A stretch of 64,000 nucleotides of DNA from an uncultured Propionibacteriaceae bacterium (GCA_938046585.1 CALIWR010000005.1:124001-188000), one strand, 5' to 3'; positions 17,343 to 30,045 are shown, numbered from the stretch's first letter. Numbers and translations are program-made. The notes: generated by a model from the letters alone, not told the origin.

Positions 17343-17475
17343 GGGTAGCTGGTGGCCCAGTTCGGGCAGGTGACGACCAGAAGGTGGGCTAGCGCTCATG
17401 ACCACTCGATGAGTACGCCGCAATGACAACCAGCTAGCGGTCCGCGACGTTCCGGTGCGGACTTGAAGGAGAGTA

Positions 17476-20322
17476 GTGGCCAAGGTCCGTGTCTGGGAGC
17501 TCGCAAAAGAGCTCGGACTCGAAAGTAAGGAACTTCTGACAAGGCTCAACGACATGGGTGAGTTCGTGCGCTCCGCCTCGTCGACGATCGAGCCTCCGGT
17601 GGTGCGCAGACTACGGGAGAATGCCGCCCATGCTGCAGCGGCCCCGGCCGCCGTGACCCCGGCGGCACCGCCCCCCGCCAAGCCCGCCAGCCCGCCCCGG
17701 CCGGGTCCGGTGGCCAAGCCAGCCGCCCCGGCGTCTACCCCAGCGCATCCTCGGGCTGCCTCCGGTGCTCCCGAACCGGGCGCCAGCCGCGTGGCAGAGA
17801 CCACCTCGGCGACACCCGGACCTCGCCCGGGAGCTCGTCCTGGTCCGCGCCCGACAGATCCACGTCCGGCGGAGTCTCGCCCGGCCGAGCCGGCGGAGTC
17901 TCGCCCGGCCGAGCAGCCACCGGCTCGCCAGCCCGAGGCCAGTCCCGGCGACGGTCGTCCCTCGGCTCCTCGTCCCGGCGACGGCCGCCCGGCGGCGGCT
18001 CCTCGCCCAACCGCCCCCACCCCAGGCCCCCGTCCGGGCCCGCGGCCCGGGCCCGCCACGGCAGGTGCCGGTCGGCGCCCGTCCGGCACCCCACGGCCCG
18101 GTAACAATCCGTACGCCTCATCGCAGGGGATGGGTGTACGCCGTCCCGGCGAGACTGACTCCCGGATGCCTCGACCCGGTGGCACCGGACCGCGGCCCGG
18201 GATGCCTCGACCTAACCCCGGCATGATGCCCAAGACCACCTCGCTGGGAGGTCCTTCGGTCCGGGCTCGGGCCGCTGGGGCCGGTGGCCCCGGCCGGGGC
18301 CGTCCCGGTGGGGGCGGTGTCAGCCGTCCCGGTCTCGGCGGTGGCACCGGGCCGGTCGGCGGTGGCCGCGGTGGCCGCGGCGGCCGCGGCGGTTCCGGAA
18401 CCCAGGGCGCCTTCGGGCGGCAGGGTGCCGCCGGCCGACGAGGCCGCAAGTCGAAGAAGCAGCGTCGGCAAGAATTCGACCAGATGGAGGCCCCGACGAT
18501 CGGTGGTGTCCGGATCCGGCCTGGCGACGGTTCCAAGATCCGGCTGGCCCGGGGGGCCTCGCTGACCGACCTGGCCGAGAAGATCGGCGTCGAGCCGGCA
18601 ACCCTGGTACAGGTGTTGTTCAACCTCGGTGAAATGGTCACCGCCACCCAGTCTGTGGCCGACGACACCTTGCAGGTGTTGGGCGCCGAACTCAATTACG
18701 ACATTGAGGTGGTCTCGCCGGAGGATGAGGACCGGGAGCTGCTGGAGAGTTTCGACATCGACTTCGGGGAGAACACCGGGGGCGAGGAGGATCTGGCACC
18801 GCGACCGCCGATCGTCACCGTGATGGGCCACGTCGACCATGGCAAGACCAAACTGCTGGACGCGCTGCGCCACAGCAATGTGGTGGCCGGCGAGGCCGGT
18901 GGGATCACCCAGGCCATCGGCGCGTACCAGGTCGAGACCGAGGTCGACGGCGTCGAACGCCGGGTCACCTTCATCGACACCCCTGGCCACGAGGCGTTCA
19001 CCGCGATGCGAGCCCGCGGCGCGAAGTCGACCGATATCGCGGTGTTGGTCGTGGCCGCGGACGACGGGGTGATGCCGCAGACAATCGAGGCGATGAACCA
19101 TGCCAAGGCGGCCGAGGTGCCGATCGTGGTGGCGGTGAACAAGATCGACAAGCCGTCGGCCGACCCGACCAAGGTCCGCGGCCAGCTCACCGAGTTCGGC
19201 CTAGTGCCGGAGGAGTACGGCGGCGAGACCATGTTTGTCGATGTCTCGGCCATCGCCAAAACCGGCCTGGATCAGTTGCTGGAGGCGATCGTGCTGACCG
19301 CCGACGCGGAACTGGATCTGCGCGCCAACCCGGACATGCCGGCCCAGGGCGTGGCCATTGAGGCCCATCTGGACAAGGGCCGCGGCCCGGTGGCGACGGT
19401 GCTGGTGCACCGCGGGACACTGCACGTCGGTGACTCGGTCGTAGCTGGTTCAGCGCACGGCCGGGTCCGGGCGATGATCGACGATGACGGCAACACCGTC
19501 GCCGAGGCCCCGCCGTCGATGCCGGTTCAGGTGCTGGGCCTGACTTCGGTTTCCGGGGCAGGCGACAATTTCCTGGTCGTGGAGGACGACCGCAAGGCCC
19601 GCCAGATCGCTGAGCGGCGTGAGTCCCGGATGCGGGCGGCGCAGCTGGCTCGCTCGACACGCCGCAAGACATTGGATCAGCTGTTCGAGCAGCTGGCCAA
19701 GGGGGAGACTCAAGAGCTGAAGTTGATCCTCAAGGGCGACACCGCTGGTTCGGTGGAGGCGCTGGAAGACGAACTGCTCAAGATCGAGGTCGGCGACGAG
19801 GTCTCCCTGCGGATCATCGATCGTGGCGTCGGCGCGATCACCGAGACCAATGTGACCTTGGCTTCGGCTTCGGATGCGGTGATCATCGGCTACAACGTCC
19901 GTCCGCAGGGCAAGGCCACCCGTCTGGCCGATAGTGAGGGCGTCGACATCCGCTACTACTCGGTGATTTACCAGGCAGTCGACGATGTCGAGGCGGCTCT
20001 GAAGGGCATGCTGAAACCGGAATTCGAGGAGCAGACCCGTGGCCAGGCGGAGATCCGTGAGATTTTCCGTTCCTCCAAAGTCGGCGTCATCGCAGGCTGC
20101 ATGATCATCGACGGCATCATCCGGCGCCATGCGCAGGCCCGGCTGCTGCGGGACGGAATCGTCGTCGCCGAGACCAGCATCAACACGCTGCGCCGGGAGA
20201 AGGACGACGTGGTCGAGGTCCGTGAGGGATACGAATGCGGTATCACGCTCACGAACTATTCCGACATCCGCATCGGTGATGTTATCGAGACCTTCGAGAT
20301 GGTGGAGAAGCCGCGCAGCTAG
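17476..20322 (+). CDS. infB: Translation initiation factor IF-2
   Basis: A 948-residue GTPase that positions initiator tRNA on the ribosome. The N-terminal IF2N domain starts [14 protein letters not shown] region of about 300 residues rich in Pro, Arg, Gly and Ala follows, then a second IF2N-like segment and the G domain. G motifs are GHVDHGKTK (about 448), DTPGHEAF and VNKID. Domains II-IV complete the C-terminus. The start GTG has GAAGGAG upstream. The expanded linker is typical of high-GC actinobacteria, though it contains its own short repeats ([14 protein letters not shown]). Confidence 0.97.
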   Translation: MAKVRVWELAKELGLESKELLTRLNDMGEFVRSASSTIEPPVVRRLRENAAHAAAAPAAVTPAAPPPAKPASPPRPGPVAKPAAPASTPAHPRAASGAPEPGASRVAETTSATPGPRPGARPGPRPTDPRPAESRPAEPAESRPAEQPPARQPEASPGDGRPSAPRPGDGRPAAAPRPTAPTPGPRPGPRPGPATAGAGRRPSGTPRPGNNPYASSQGMGVRRPGETDSRMPRPGGTGPRPGMPRPNPGMMPKTTSLGGPSVRARAAGAGGPGRGRPGGGGVSRPGLGGGTGPVGGGRGGRGGRGGSGTQGAFGRQGAAGRRGRKSKKQRRQEFDQMEAPTIGGVRIRPGDGSKIRLARGASLTDLAEKIGVEPATLVQVLFNLGEMVTATQSVADDTLQVLGAELNYDIEVVSPEDEDRELLESFDIDFGENTGGEEDLAPRPPIVTVMGHVDHGKTKLLDALRHSNVVAGEAGGITQAIGAYQVETEVDGVERRVTFIDTPGHEAFTAMRARGAKSTDIAVLVVAADDGVMPQTIEAMNHAKAAEVPIVVAVNKIDKPSADPTKVRGQLTEFGLVPEEYGGETMFVDVSAIAKTGLDQLLEAIVLTADAELDLRANPDMPAQGVAIEAHLDKGRGPVATVLVHRGTLHVGDSVVAGSAHGRVRAMIDDDGNTVAEAPPSMPVQVLGLTSVSGAGDNFLVVEDDRKARQIAERRESRMRAAQLARSTRRKTLDQLFEQLAKGETQELKLILKGDTAGSVEALEDELLKIEVGDEVSLRIIDRGVGAITETNVTLASASDAVIIGYNVRPQGKATRLADSEGVDIRYYSVIYQAVDDVEAALKGMLKPEFEEQTRGQAEIREIFRSSKVGVIAGCMIIDGIIRRHAQARLLRDGIVVAETSINTLRREKDDVVEVREGYECGITLTNYSDIRIGDVIETFEMVEKPRS

Positions 20323-20380
20323 CAGGTACGACGCTGGGCCGTCGGCGTCGGCCGGCGGCCCTACCACCAGGAGGAAAAGC

Positions 20381-20824
20381 ATGACCAGCCCACACGCCCT
20401 GAAACGGGCCGAGCAGATCAAGCACATCGCAGCCGAGATGCTGGAGAAGCGGATCAAGGATCCACGGCTCGGCTTCGTCACCGTCACCGACGTCCGGCTC
20501 AGCAAGGACGGACGGGAGTGCATCCTGTTCTACACCGTCCTCGGCACCCCGCAGGAGGTGGCCGATACCGCGGCTGCGCTGGACACCGCCAAGGGCCAGG
20601 TGCGGACCGCAGTCTCGCGGCAGCTGGGACTGAAGTTCGCCCCGACGATCACTTTCGTGCCGGACGCGATGCCCGAGACCAGCTCGCAGATCGAGGAATT
20701 ACTGGCCCAGGCCCGGGCCGGAGACGCCAAAGTCGCGGCCCAGGCGCAGGGGGCGCGGTATGCGGGGGAGCCCGACCCCTACCGCAAGCCCGCCGACGAG
20801 CCGGCCGGCGACGATCAGGAGTGA
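20381..20824 (+). CDS. rbfA: Ribosome-binding factor A
   Basis: A 147-residue KH-type protein for late 30S maturation. The family block RIKDPRLGFVTVTDVRLS is clear, as is PTITFVPD. A strong AGGAGG lies seven bases before ATG 20381. The C-terminal 30 residues form an acidic, Pro/Ala-rich tail. The stop overlaps the truB start (GTGA). Confidence 0.95.
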   Translation: MTSPHALKRAEQIKHIAAEMLEKRIKDPRLGFVTVTDVRLSKDGRECILFYTVLGTPQEVADTAAALDTAKGQVRTAVSRQLGLKFAPTITFVPDAMPETSSQIEELLAQARAGDAKVAAQAQGARYAGEPDPYRKPADEPAGDDQE

Positions 20825-21720
20825 GCGACAGGTCAGGCCTGCTGGTCGTCGACAAGCCGGGCGGCTGGACCTCGCATCAGGTGGTGGGCCGGATCCGGCG
20901 CCTGGCCGGCACCCGACGGGTCGGTCATGCCGGCACTCTGGATCCGATGGCCACCGGGGTCCTGGTGGTCGGGGTGAACCGGGCCACCCGGCTGCTGGGT
21001 CACCTCGCCCTGCACGACAAGCGCTACCAGGCCACGATCCGGATCGGCCAGGCAACCGTCACCGATGACGCCGAGGGTGAGGTAGTGGCGGCACCGGGCG
21101 CCGCTGGGATTGGCCTGGAGCAGGTTCGGTCCGCCGCGACCCGGCTCACTGGCGAGATCTGGCAGGTGCCGTCCGCGGTCTCGGCGATCAAGGTCGACGG
21201 GCGCCGCTCGTACGCCCGGGTCCGGGCCGGTGAGCAGGTGGAGCTACCCGCCCGGCAGGTGAACGTGACCCGTCTCACGATCGACGCCGCCCGCGCCACG
21301 ACCGCCACCGACGGCGCCGCGGTGCTCGATCTAGATGTGGATGTCGAATGTTCATCGGGAACGTATGTTCGAGCCCTGGCTCGGGACCTGGGCCGGCTGC
21401 TAGGCAGCGCCGGACATCTGAGCGCGCTGCGCCGTACCCGGGTCGGACCATTCACGCTGGACCAACCACATCTGGCTTCTGACCTGGAACGGCTACCGGA
21501 CGAAGCTTGGCTGTCGCTGGCGGCGGCCGCCAGGCTCTGTTTCCCGGTCGTGGAGGTTGATGCCGATCAGCTCCGAGACCTGGCGTACGGGCGGCCGCTG
21601 TCGGCTCCGGTCGATACGCTCACCGCCGCGATCGGACCTCACGAGACCTTGGCCGGTTTGTACGGTCCTGACGGTGGCCGGCCGGTCGCCGTGCTGCAGA
21701 GCCCAGGAGAGAAGCGATGA
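20821..21720 (+). CDS. truB: tRNA pseudouridine(55) synthase
   Basis: A 299-residue TruB. The catalytic block VGHAGTLDPMATGVL contains the active-site Asp. LLVVDKPGGWTSHQVV, YQATIRIGQAT and PSAVSAIKVDGRRSYARVRAG also match the family. The C-terminus keeps a PUA-like region. The start GTG overlaps the rbfA stop and the stop overlaps the ribF ATG, so the three genes are coupled. Confidence 0.96.
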   Translation: MSDRSGLLVVDKPGGWTSHQVVGRIRRLAGTRRVGHAGTLDPMATGVLVVGVNRATRLLGHLALHDKRYQATIRIGQATVTDDAEGEVVAAPGAAGIGLEQVRSAATRLTGEIWQVPSAVSAIKVDGRRSYARVRAGEQVELPARQVNVTRLTIDAARATTATDGAAVLDLDVDVECSSGTYVRALARDLGRLLGSAGHLSALRRTRVGPFTLDQPHLASDLERLPDEAWLSLAAAARLCFPVVEVDADQLRDLAYGRPLSAPVDTLTAAIGPHETLAGLYGPDGGRPVAVLQSPGEKR

Positions 21721-22607
21721 CGGGGCAACGATCGGTGGTCGTGATCGGTAATTTCGACGGCGTCCACGCCGGTCACCGCGCATTATTGGCCCAGGCCCAG
21801 GCCGTGGCGCCTGACCTGCCGCTGATCGTGGTCACTTTCTGGCCACATCCGATGTCGGTGCTGCACCCCGACGAGGCCCCACAACTGCTGTGTGACCTGC
21901 CGGAGCGGATCCGGCTGCTACGGCAGGCCGGCGCCCACGATGTCCGGGTCGTCGAGTTCACGCCCCGGACCGCCACCTGGTCACCCAAACATTTCGTCGA
22001 CTTCACCATTCTCCCGCTGCGGCCCCAGGTGGTCGTGGTGGGGGAAAACTTCCGTTTCGGACACCGGGCGGCGGGTACCGTGGAGGTCCTGCGGGAAGTC
22101 GCAGCTGGCGCCTTCACAGTGGTCTCGCTGCCGCTGCTCGGCGACCAGGCCACCTTGTCATCAAGCCGGGTCCGGGCAGCACTCGCCGCCGGGGATGTCC
22201 GCCAGGCGGCCCACATGCTGGGACGGCCATTCCGGTTCAGCGGGATCGTGGTCCTGGGCGATCAGCGCGGCCGGACCATCGGCTATCCGACCGCCAACTT
22301 GACGGTGCCGATGGATCGGGCCTGCCCGAGCGACGGGGTCTACGCGGGCTGGTTGACCCGCCTAGACACCGATCAACGATATCCGGCGGCGATTTCGGTC
22401 GGTTCCAACCCCACCTTCGACGGCGTCGAGCGCCGCGTCGAGACCCACGTCTTGGACCGCGACGACCTCGAACTGTACGGGGTCCCGATCGGGATCGACT
22501 TCATCGACCGGCTGCGCGGGCAGGTCCGTTTCGACGGGGTCGAGGCCCTCGTGGGCCAGATGGTGCACGATGTTGAACAGGCGCGCGACCTGCTCAGCCG
22601 AGCCTGA
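21717..22607 (+). CDS. ribF: Bifunctional riboflavin kinase / FAD synthetase
   Basis: A 296-residue two-domain protein that makes FMN and FAD. The N-terminal nucleotidyltransferase has GNFDGVHAGHRALL and VGENFRFGHRAAG; the C-terminal kinase domain has GRTIGYPTANL and SVGSNPTF. The FAD product is needed by SdhA further downstream. ATGA overlap with truB. The gene ends six bases before the convergent GNAT gene. Confidence 0.96.
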   Translation: MTGQRSVVVIGNFDGVHAGHRALLAQAQAVAPDLPLIVVTFWPHPMSVLHPDEAPQLLCDLPERIRLLRQAGAHDVRVVEFTPRTATWSPKHFVDFTILPLRPQVVVVGENFRFGHRAAGTVEVLREVAAGAFTVVSLPLLGDQATLSSSRVRAALAAGDVRQAAHMLGRPFRFSGIVVLGDQRGRTIGYPTANLTVPMDRACPSDGVYAGWLTRLDTDQRYPAAISVGSNPTFDGVERRVETHVLDRDDLELYGVPIGIDFIDRLRGQVRFDGVEALVGQMVHDVEQARDLLSRA

Positions 22608-22613
22608 ACTCGG

Positions 22614-23105
22614 TCAGTCGAGGTAGCGCAGGCTCTTGCGGTAGATCGCGTCGTGGTAGACGGCTTTGTCGTCGGGGGTGTCGACGCCTTCGACGATGCC
22701 GGTCTCGACTCTGCGGTGGTTGCCGGTTGGCTCGTACCCGAGGCTGATGTAGAGCGGGATAGCCCGGTAGTTGTCCGGGTCGACGCCGAGGAACACCTCC
22801 TCGAAGCCCAGGTCTCGGGCAAACCGCTGCACAAACTCGTCCAAGGTCGTGCCCACCCCCTGCCGACGGGCGTGCTGGTACACGTACATGTTGCGCAGTT
22901 CCGGGCATAGGTCGCCTTCGCTGACATCCAGGACCACGGTGCCATGGGGATCTGTGCCGCGGATTGCGATGATGTAGTACGAGGAGCCGTCCTGGGCTTC
23001 GACGAAGCGACGGTCACAGACGTAGCCGTCGCTGCGATCTTCAAGCGCCCGCAATGCCGGCAGGTCTTCGGGGGTCACCAAACGGACCACGATCGGATCA
23101 GCCAT
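22614..23105 (-). CDS. GNAT family N-acetyltransferase
   Basis: A 163-residue single-domain GNAT. The acetyl-CoA-binding block is ARRQGVGTTLDEFVQRFA, and YISLGYEPTGNHRRVE is the usual C-terminal strand. The frame is open to 23282, but the ATG at 23105 has AAGGAG seven bases upstream and gives a normal GNAT length. Substrate unknown. A 20-base inverted repeat lies 45 bases upstream of the start (23150-23169) and may regulate it. Confidence 0.82.
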   Translation of the reverse strand: MADPIVVRLVTPEDLPALRALEDRSDGYVCDRRFVEAQDGSSYYIIAIRGTDPHGTVVLDVSEGDLCPELRNMYVYQHARRQGVGTTLDEFVQRFARDLGFEEVFLGVDPDNYRAIPLYISLGYEPTGNHRRVETGIVEGVDTPDDKAVYHDAIYRKSLRYLD

Positions 23106-23274
23106 ACGTAACTCCTTGCCATTAGTGACGAACGATGGTGAATCCTGACGATGCCTGATCACAGGCATCAGCCCTGCAGCCACGGATGCTGACCGACGAG
23201 CCTTGCGGTCCATGATGCCCATCCCGGCGCACTTGGCAGCGGGCGGGGTGCCGACTTCGCAGCGCAGACACGAT

Positions 23275-23304
23275 TTCACCAAGTCAGGCGGGGGCTGATA
23301 GCCT
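23275..23304 (+). promoter_or_regulatory. Candidate rpsO promoter
   Basis: TTCACC and TAGCCT separated by 18 bases, about 98 nt before the rpsO start. It leaves a leader of about 90 nt, long enough for S15-type feedback control, though no specific fold was identified. Confidence 0.45.
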
Positions 23305-23401
23305 GATAGACGCCGTCGATCGGCCGCGAACGCCCAAACGCCTCACCTGCACCGTGCAACCGAGGCATCGCGCAACGGGAACCTGGAGGGGAGAGCACGC
23401 C

Positions 23402-23665
23402 ATGGACGCTGCGACCAAGAAGAAGATCATCGACGAGTACGCGACGGCCCCGGGCGACACCGGCTCTCCCGATGTCCAGATCGCGTTGCTCACCAAGCGG
23501 ATCGCGCACCTGACCGAGCACCTCAAGGTGCACAAGGGCGATCACCATAGCCGGCGCGGTCTGATGCTGATGGTCGGTCAGCGCCGCCGGCTGCTGAACT
23601 ACGTCGCCAAGAATGACATCGAGCACTACCGCAGGCTGATCGAACGCCTGGGTCTGCGTCGGTGA
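23402..23665 (+). CDS. rpsO: 30S ribosomal protein S15
   Basis: An 87-residue S15 with the conserved [28 protein letters not shown] and the C-terminal RYRxLI-like block [15 protein letters not shown] 23402 follows GGAGGGG. It is separated from pnp by a hairpin and a leader, the classical rpsO-pnp arrangement. Confidence 0.97.
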   Translation: MDAATKKKIIDEYATAPGDTGSPDVQIALLTKRIAHLTEHLKVHKGDHHSRRGLMLMVGQRRRLLNYVAKNDIEHYRRLIERLGLRR

Positions 23666-23672
23666 TCCTGCT

Positions 23673-23703
23673 CGGCCCGCCCGAACCTGGGCGGGCCGTT
23701 CGT
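23673..23703 (+). terminator. rpsO-pnp intergenic hairpin
   Basis: A perfect 10-bp stem (CGGCCCGCCC / GGGCGGGCCG) with a 6-nt loop, followed by TTCGT. It probably acts as a terminator or attenuator between rpsO and pnp. In other bacteria this intergenic region also holds RNase III processing sites. Confidence 0.65.
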
Positions 23704-23880
23704 ACAACTGCACACGTGCAACATCACACCTAGCGAGTGTCCCGTCACCGGCGGAACGGCGGTCCTCGGTAGTGGGCAACGGGTAGGCCTGGCCGCCCCG
23801 CGGCCCTCGATCGAAGACCGGTTCCCGGGCCGTCGGGTCATCTATCGACCGTGATGCTCGCGTAACCGAAAGGAGGACCC

Positions 23881-26960
<3,080 letters not shown>

Positions 26961-26969
26961 GCTGGATCC

Positions 26970-27029
26970 ATGATCCGACCTGGAAACCTCGACCTTCACG
27001 GGTACCTCGCCGGGGCGAGGAGCGCCTAA
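26970..27029 (+). CDS. 19-residue leader-type ORF upstream of the LmeA-like gene
   Basis: ATG at 26970, six bases after a TAGGCT -10 element, encodes 19 residues (MIRPGNLDLHGYLAGARSA). Its TAA overlaps the ATG of the DUF2993 gene (TAATG). The combination of a leaderless-type start and a coupled stop suggests it is translated and hands ribosomes to the next gene. No homology recognised; coincidence is possible. Confidence 0.4.
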   Translation: MIRPGNLDLHGYLAGARSA

Positions 27030-27739
27030 TGGCGGCAGGACGGGGCGGGGCCCGGCTGCTGGTCGTGCTCGTAGTCGTGGCGGCGCTCGCCGCCGGGGTG
27101 GTGCTGCTGGGCAACACGGTCGGGCGTTCGTACCTGGAACGACAGCTGGCCTCCGCCGCACAGGCGCGGGCTGGTTTGTCGTCCGCCCCCACAGTCTCGA
27201 TCAAGGATTCGCTGCTGGTCTGGTCGTTGCTGCGCAGACAGGCCGATCGGATCGAGGTCGCGGCCCAACAGGTTCCGTTCACAGTGGCCGGGGTTGATAC
27301 GAGGCCCGACATCACAGTGGTCATGACCGATGTCAGTTTGAAGGATGATTCCCCCGTCGCCGGTAGTCTCACCGCCGACCTGACGTTGAGCTGGGCTGAT
27401 GTCTCCACGCTGGCCCGGATCCCCCTCCAGAAGGGGACCGGAGATGTCGTGGAGACGACGATCACGAAGACCTTCCGCGGGATCCCGGTGGGCGCGGTGA
27501 TCACTGCCCGACCGATCATCGACTCCCAAGGACAGCTGATGCTCACCGAACCTCAGGTCAAGGTCAACGGGGTGCGGTTGCCAGAGCAGGCGACCCGTTC
27601 CTTGGCGAATGCTGCGCTGGTCCCGATCGATCTGCAGCTACCCGCCGGTCTGAAGGCAACGAAGGTCTCGGTGGGCGAATCCGGGATGGTGCTGAGTGTC
27701 TCCGGAGACCATGTGGACCTCACTCAGCTACACCGCTGA
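27029..27739 (+). CDS. DUF2993 / LmeA family envelope protein
   Basis: A 236-residue protein with one N-terminal membrane helix or uncleaved signal (about 8-30), followed by a periplasmic lipid-binding-type domain. DUF2993 proteins such as mycobacterial LmeA bind phospholipids and affect mannan elongation. The C-terminal GLKATKVSVGESGMVLSVSGDHVDL block matches the family. GAGGAG precedes ATG 27029, which also overlaps the stop of a 19-residue upstream ORF. Its 3' end overlaps the convergent GNAT gene by 20 bases. Confidence 0.85.
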   Translation: MAAGRGGARLLVVLVVVAALAAGVVLLGNTVGRSYLERQLASAAQARAGLSSAPTVSIKDSLLVWSLLRRQADRIEVAAQQVPFTVAGVDTRPDITVVMTDVSLKDDSPVAGSLTADLTLSWADVSTLARIPLQKGTGDVVETTITKTFRGIPVGAVITARPIIDSQGQLMLTEPQVKVNGVRLPEQATRSLANAALVPIDLQLPAGLKATKVSVGESGMVLSVSGDHVDLTQLHR

Positions 27740-28274
27740 CCTGGGAAATGTCGGTATGCAATCGGACCTGCTTCAGCCTCAGATAGTCGTTGTCGACCTC
27801 GGCGTGGGCACCGTCGGGCGCCCAGCCCATCGCCTGCACAAAGCTTCGTAGGGCATCGTCGCCGGCGGTCAGCCACCAGGTGGCCCGGGTGAAGCCATCC
27901 ATCCGCAAGGTCTCCACCGCCGCCTGGACGAGGCGGCTACCATGCCCTCGCCTTCGGGCCGCCGGGTGCACCAGCAGGTCCAGCACCTGCCCGTCGGTGG
28001 GTTCGGCGTCCGGATCCGACGACGGTCCCACCGCGACCATCCCAACGATCGGCTCCGAACCGGTCGACGGGCCGAGAGGAGTAGCGACCAGCACCCGGTA
28101 GCTGGCCAACGGTGGAGCCAGGATCGCCTGCCGCCAGACCGCTGTCATCTCCTCGGGCACCAGGTGCGCCAGCAACGGGTGGTACGGGTGGGTCGGGTCA
28201 CGTAGCACTGCCCGCTGCACTGCGGTGATCGCCGCTGCCTCTGCCGGCAGCGCCAGCCGTACAAACCCGCTCAT
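27720..28274 (-). CDS. GNAT family N-acetyltransferase
   Basis: A 184-residue GNAT with the acetyl-CoA-binding block HPAARRRGHGSRLVQAAVETL and the C-terminal LRSFVQAMGWAPDGAH. The start at 28274 is favoured over 28307 because TAAGGT lies 7 nt upstream with no ribosome binding site. It is transcribed divergently from RNase J with only 53 bases between the two starts. Substrate unknown. Confidence 0.82.
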   Translation of the reverse strand: MSGFVRLALPAEAAAITAVQRAVLRDPTHPYHPLLAHLVPEEMTAVWRQAILAPPLASYRVLVATPLGPSTGSEPIVGMVAVGPSSDPDAEPTDGQVLDLLVHPAARRRGHGSRLVQAAVETLRMDGFTRATWWLTAGDDALRSFVQAMGWAPDGAHAEVDNDYLRLKQVRLHTDISQVSGVAE

Positions 28275-28281
28275 CGGGGGA

Positions 28282-28287
28282 ACCTTA
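28282..28287 (-). promoter_or_regulatory. -10 element TAAGGT, leaderless start of the GNAT gene
   Basis: TAAGGT on the minus strand, 7 nt before the ATG at 28274. It faces the rnj -10 element 27 bases away on the other strand. Confidence 0.5.
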
Positions 28288-28314
28288 GCGGCCTGTCGCC
28301 CGGCCACAGAGCAC

Positions 28315-28320
28315 TACGCT
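28315..28320 (+). promoter_or_regulatory. -10 element TACGCT, leaderless start of rnj
   Basis: TACGCT lies 7 nt before the GTG at 28328, with no Shine-Dalgarno sequence. Confidence 0.55.
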
Positions 28321-28327
28321 GGGGTAC

Positions 28328-30010
28328 GTGCCAGATGCCGGACTTCGTACGCCGCCGCCACTCGCCCCCGACATCGTGCGGGTAATCCCGCTGGGCGGGC
28401 TGGGTGATGTGGGGCGCAACATGACCAGCCTCGAGGTGAATGGTCGGTTGCTGCTGATCGACTGCGGGGTGCTGTTCCCGGAAGACGACCATCCCGGAGT
28501 CGACCTGATCCTGCCAGGTTTGGAGGCAATCGCCGACCGGCTCGACGATGTCGAGGCGCTGGTCCTGACCCATGGCCATGAGGACCACATCGGCGCCGTG
28601 CCATACCTGTTGCGGCAACGTGGCGACATCCCGGTACTCGGGAGCCGGCTGACCCTGGGTTTTCTCAACGAGAAGCTCCGCGAACATCGGCTGCGTCGGG
28701 TGCAGCTGCGGACGGTCACCGATGGTGAACGGGTCAGCCTCGGCCCCTTTGATCTGGAATTCGTCGCGGTCAACCACTCGATCCCGGACGCGATGGCGGT
28801 CTTTGTGAGGACCGCCGGCGGCACCGTGCTGCACACCGGCGACTTCAAGATGGACCAATTGCCGTTGGATGGACGGATCACCGACCTGCGTAGTTTCGCC
28901 CGGCTCGGCACTGAGGGGGTCGATCTGTTCCTGGTGGACTCCACCAACGCCGAGGTGCCGGGGTTCACCCTGCCCGAGCAGGACGTGGAGCCGGCCCTGG
29001 AACGGGTCTTCGAACAGTCCCGGCAGAAACTGGTGGTGGCCTGCTTTGCCTCCCACGTACACCGGGTACAGCAGGTGCTGGATCTTGCCGTCCAACATGG
29101 TCGCAAGGTGGTGTACGTCGGCCGCTCGATGGTGCGCAATATGAGCGTGGCCCGGGATCTGGGCTATCTCAGGGTGCCCAGCGACACGCTGATCGAATTG
29201 GCGGACCTGAAGACGTATGCCGAGGATGAGGTGGTGATCATCTCCACCGGATCCCAGGGGGAGCCGCTGTCGGCGCTGTCGCGGATGGCTAACCGGGCCC
29301 ATCCGCACGTCGAATTGCGAGCCGGCGACACGGTCCTGCTGGCCTCCTCGCTGATCCCCGGCAATGAGAATTCGGTATATCGGGTGATCAACGGGCTGGC
29401 CAAGATCGGTGCCCGGGTCGTCCACAAGGGCAATGCGCTGGTGCACGTCAGCGGTCATGCCAGCGCCGGGGAACTGCTGTACGCGTACAACATCGTCCAG
29501 CCCCGCAACGTGATGCCGGTCCATGGGGAAATCCGGCACCTGATCGCCAACGCGAACCTGGCCATCGCGACCGGGGTGCCACAGGAACGGACGATCGTGG
29601 TCGAGGACGGCTCGGTGGTGGACCTGGCCGGTGGGGTCGCCAAGGTCGTGGGACGGGTCGACGCCGGCTACATCCTGGTCGACGGCGCCAGCGTCGGGGG
29701 GCTGACCGAGGAATCTCTCGCGGACCGGAAGATCTTGGGCTCGGAGGGCTTCATCACGGTGGTGGCCGCGATCAACCTGCATGCTCAGCGGCTCACGTCG
29801 TTGGACATCCATGCTCGCGGTTTCGTGGCCGATGACGGGGTCTTCGACGAGGTCCGCCAGCAGATCATCGACGATCTGCGAGGGGCCCTGGCTGACGGGG
29901 TCGACGATCAGTACCGTCTACAACAGATCATGCGCCGCACCCTGGGGCGGTGGGTCTCCTCGACTCACCGGCGCCGGCCGATGATCCTGCCGGTGGTGGT
30001 GGCGACCTAG
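28328..30010 (+). CDS. rnj: Ribonuclease J
   Basis: A 560-residue metallo-beta-lactamase/beta-CASP ribonuclease. The zinc-binding motif HGHEDHIGA is at about residues 81-89, with further motifs NHSIPD, HTGDFK, the beta-CASP STGSQGEP, and HVSGHA followed by MPVHGEIRHL. It degrades RNA endo- and 5'-exonucleolytically. In actinobacteria it usually sits near dapA/dapB, as here. Single transcription unit. Confidence 0.96.
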   Translation: MPDAGLRTPPPLAPDIVRVIPLGGLGDVGRNMTSLEVNGRLLLIDCGVLFPEDDHPGVDLILPGLEAIADRLDDVEALVLTHGHEDHIGAVPYLLRQRGDIPVLGSRLTLGFLNEKLREHRLRRVQLRTVTDGERVSLGPFDLEFVAVNHSIPDAMAVFVRTAGGTVLHTGDFKMDQLPLDGRITDLRSFARLGTEGVDLFLVDSTNAEVPGFTLPEQDVEPALERVFEQSRQKLVVACFASHVHRVQQVLDLAVQHGRKVVYVGRSMVRNMSVARDLGYLRVPSDTLIELADLKTYAEDEVVIISTGSQGEPLSALSRMANRAHPHVELRAGDTVLLASSLIPGNENSVYRVINGLAKIGARVVHKGNALVHVSGHASAGELLYAYNIVQPRNVMPVHGEIRHLIANANLAIATGVPQERTIVVEDGSVVDLAGGVAKVVGRVDAGYILVDGASVGGLTEESLADRKILGSEGFITVVAAINLHAQRLTSLDIHARGFVADDGVFDEVRQQIIDDLRGALADGVDDQYRLQQIMRRTLGRWVSSTHRRRPMILPVVVAT

Positions 30011-30039
30011 CCGATTAGGCACGACCCGAGCATGTCGGC

Positions 30040-30045
30040 TAATCT
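30040..30045 (+). promoter_or_regulatory. Candidate rpmB -10 element TAATCT
   Basis: TAATCT lies about 55 nt before the rpmB GTG. The predicted leader includes a perfect hairpin GGGCAC-GGTC-GTGCCC at 30060-30075, then GAGGAG. Confidence 0.4.

Noticed and set aside
17319..18695. 458-residue minus-strand ORF opposite infB
   Set aside because: Reflects the repetitive GC-rich infB linker; Gly/Pro/Arg low complexity.
28271..29812. 513-residue minus-strand ORF opposite RNase J
   Set aside because: Antisense to a strongly conserved gene; His/Gln/Asp-rich shadow composition.
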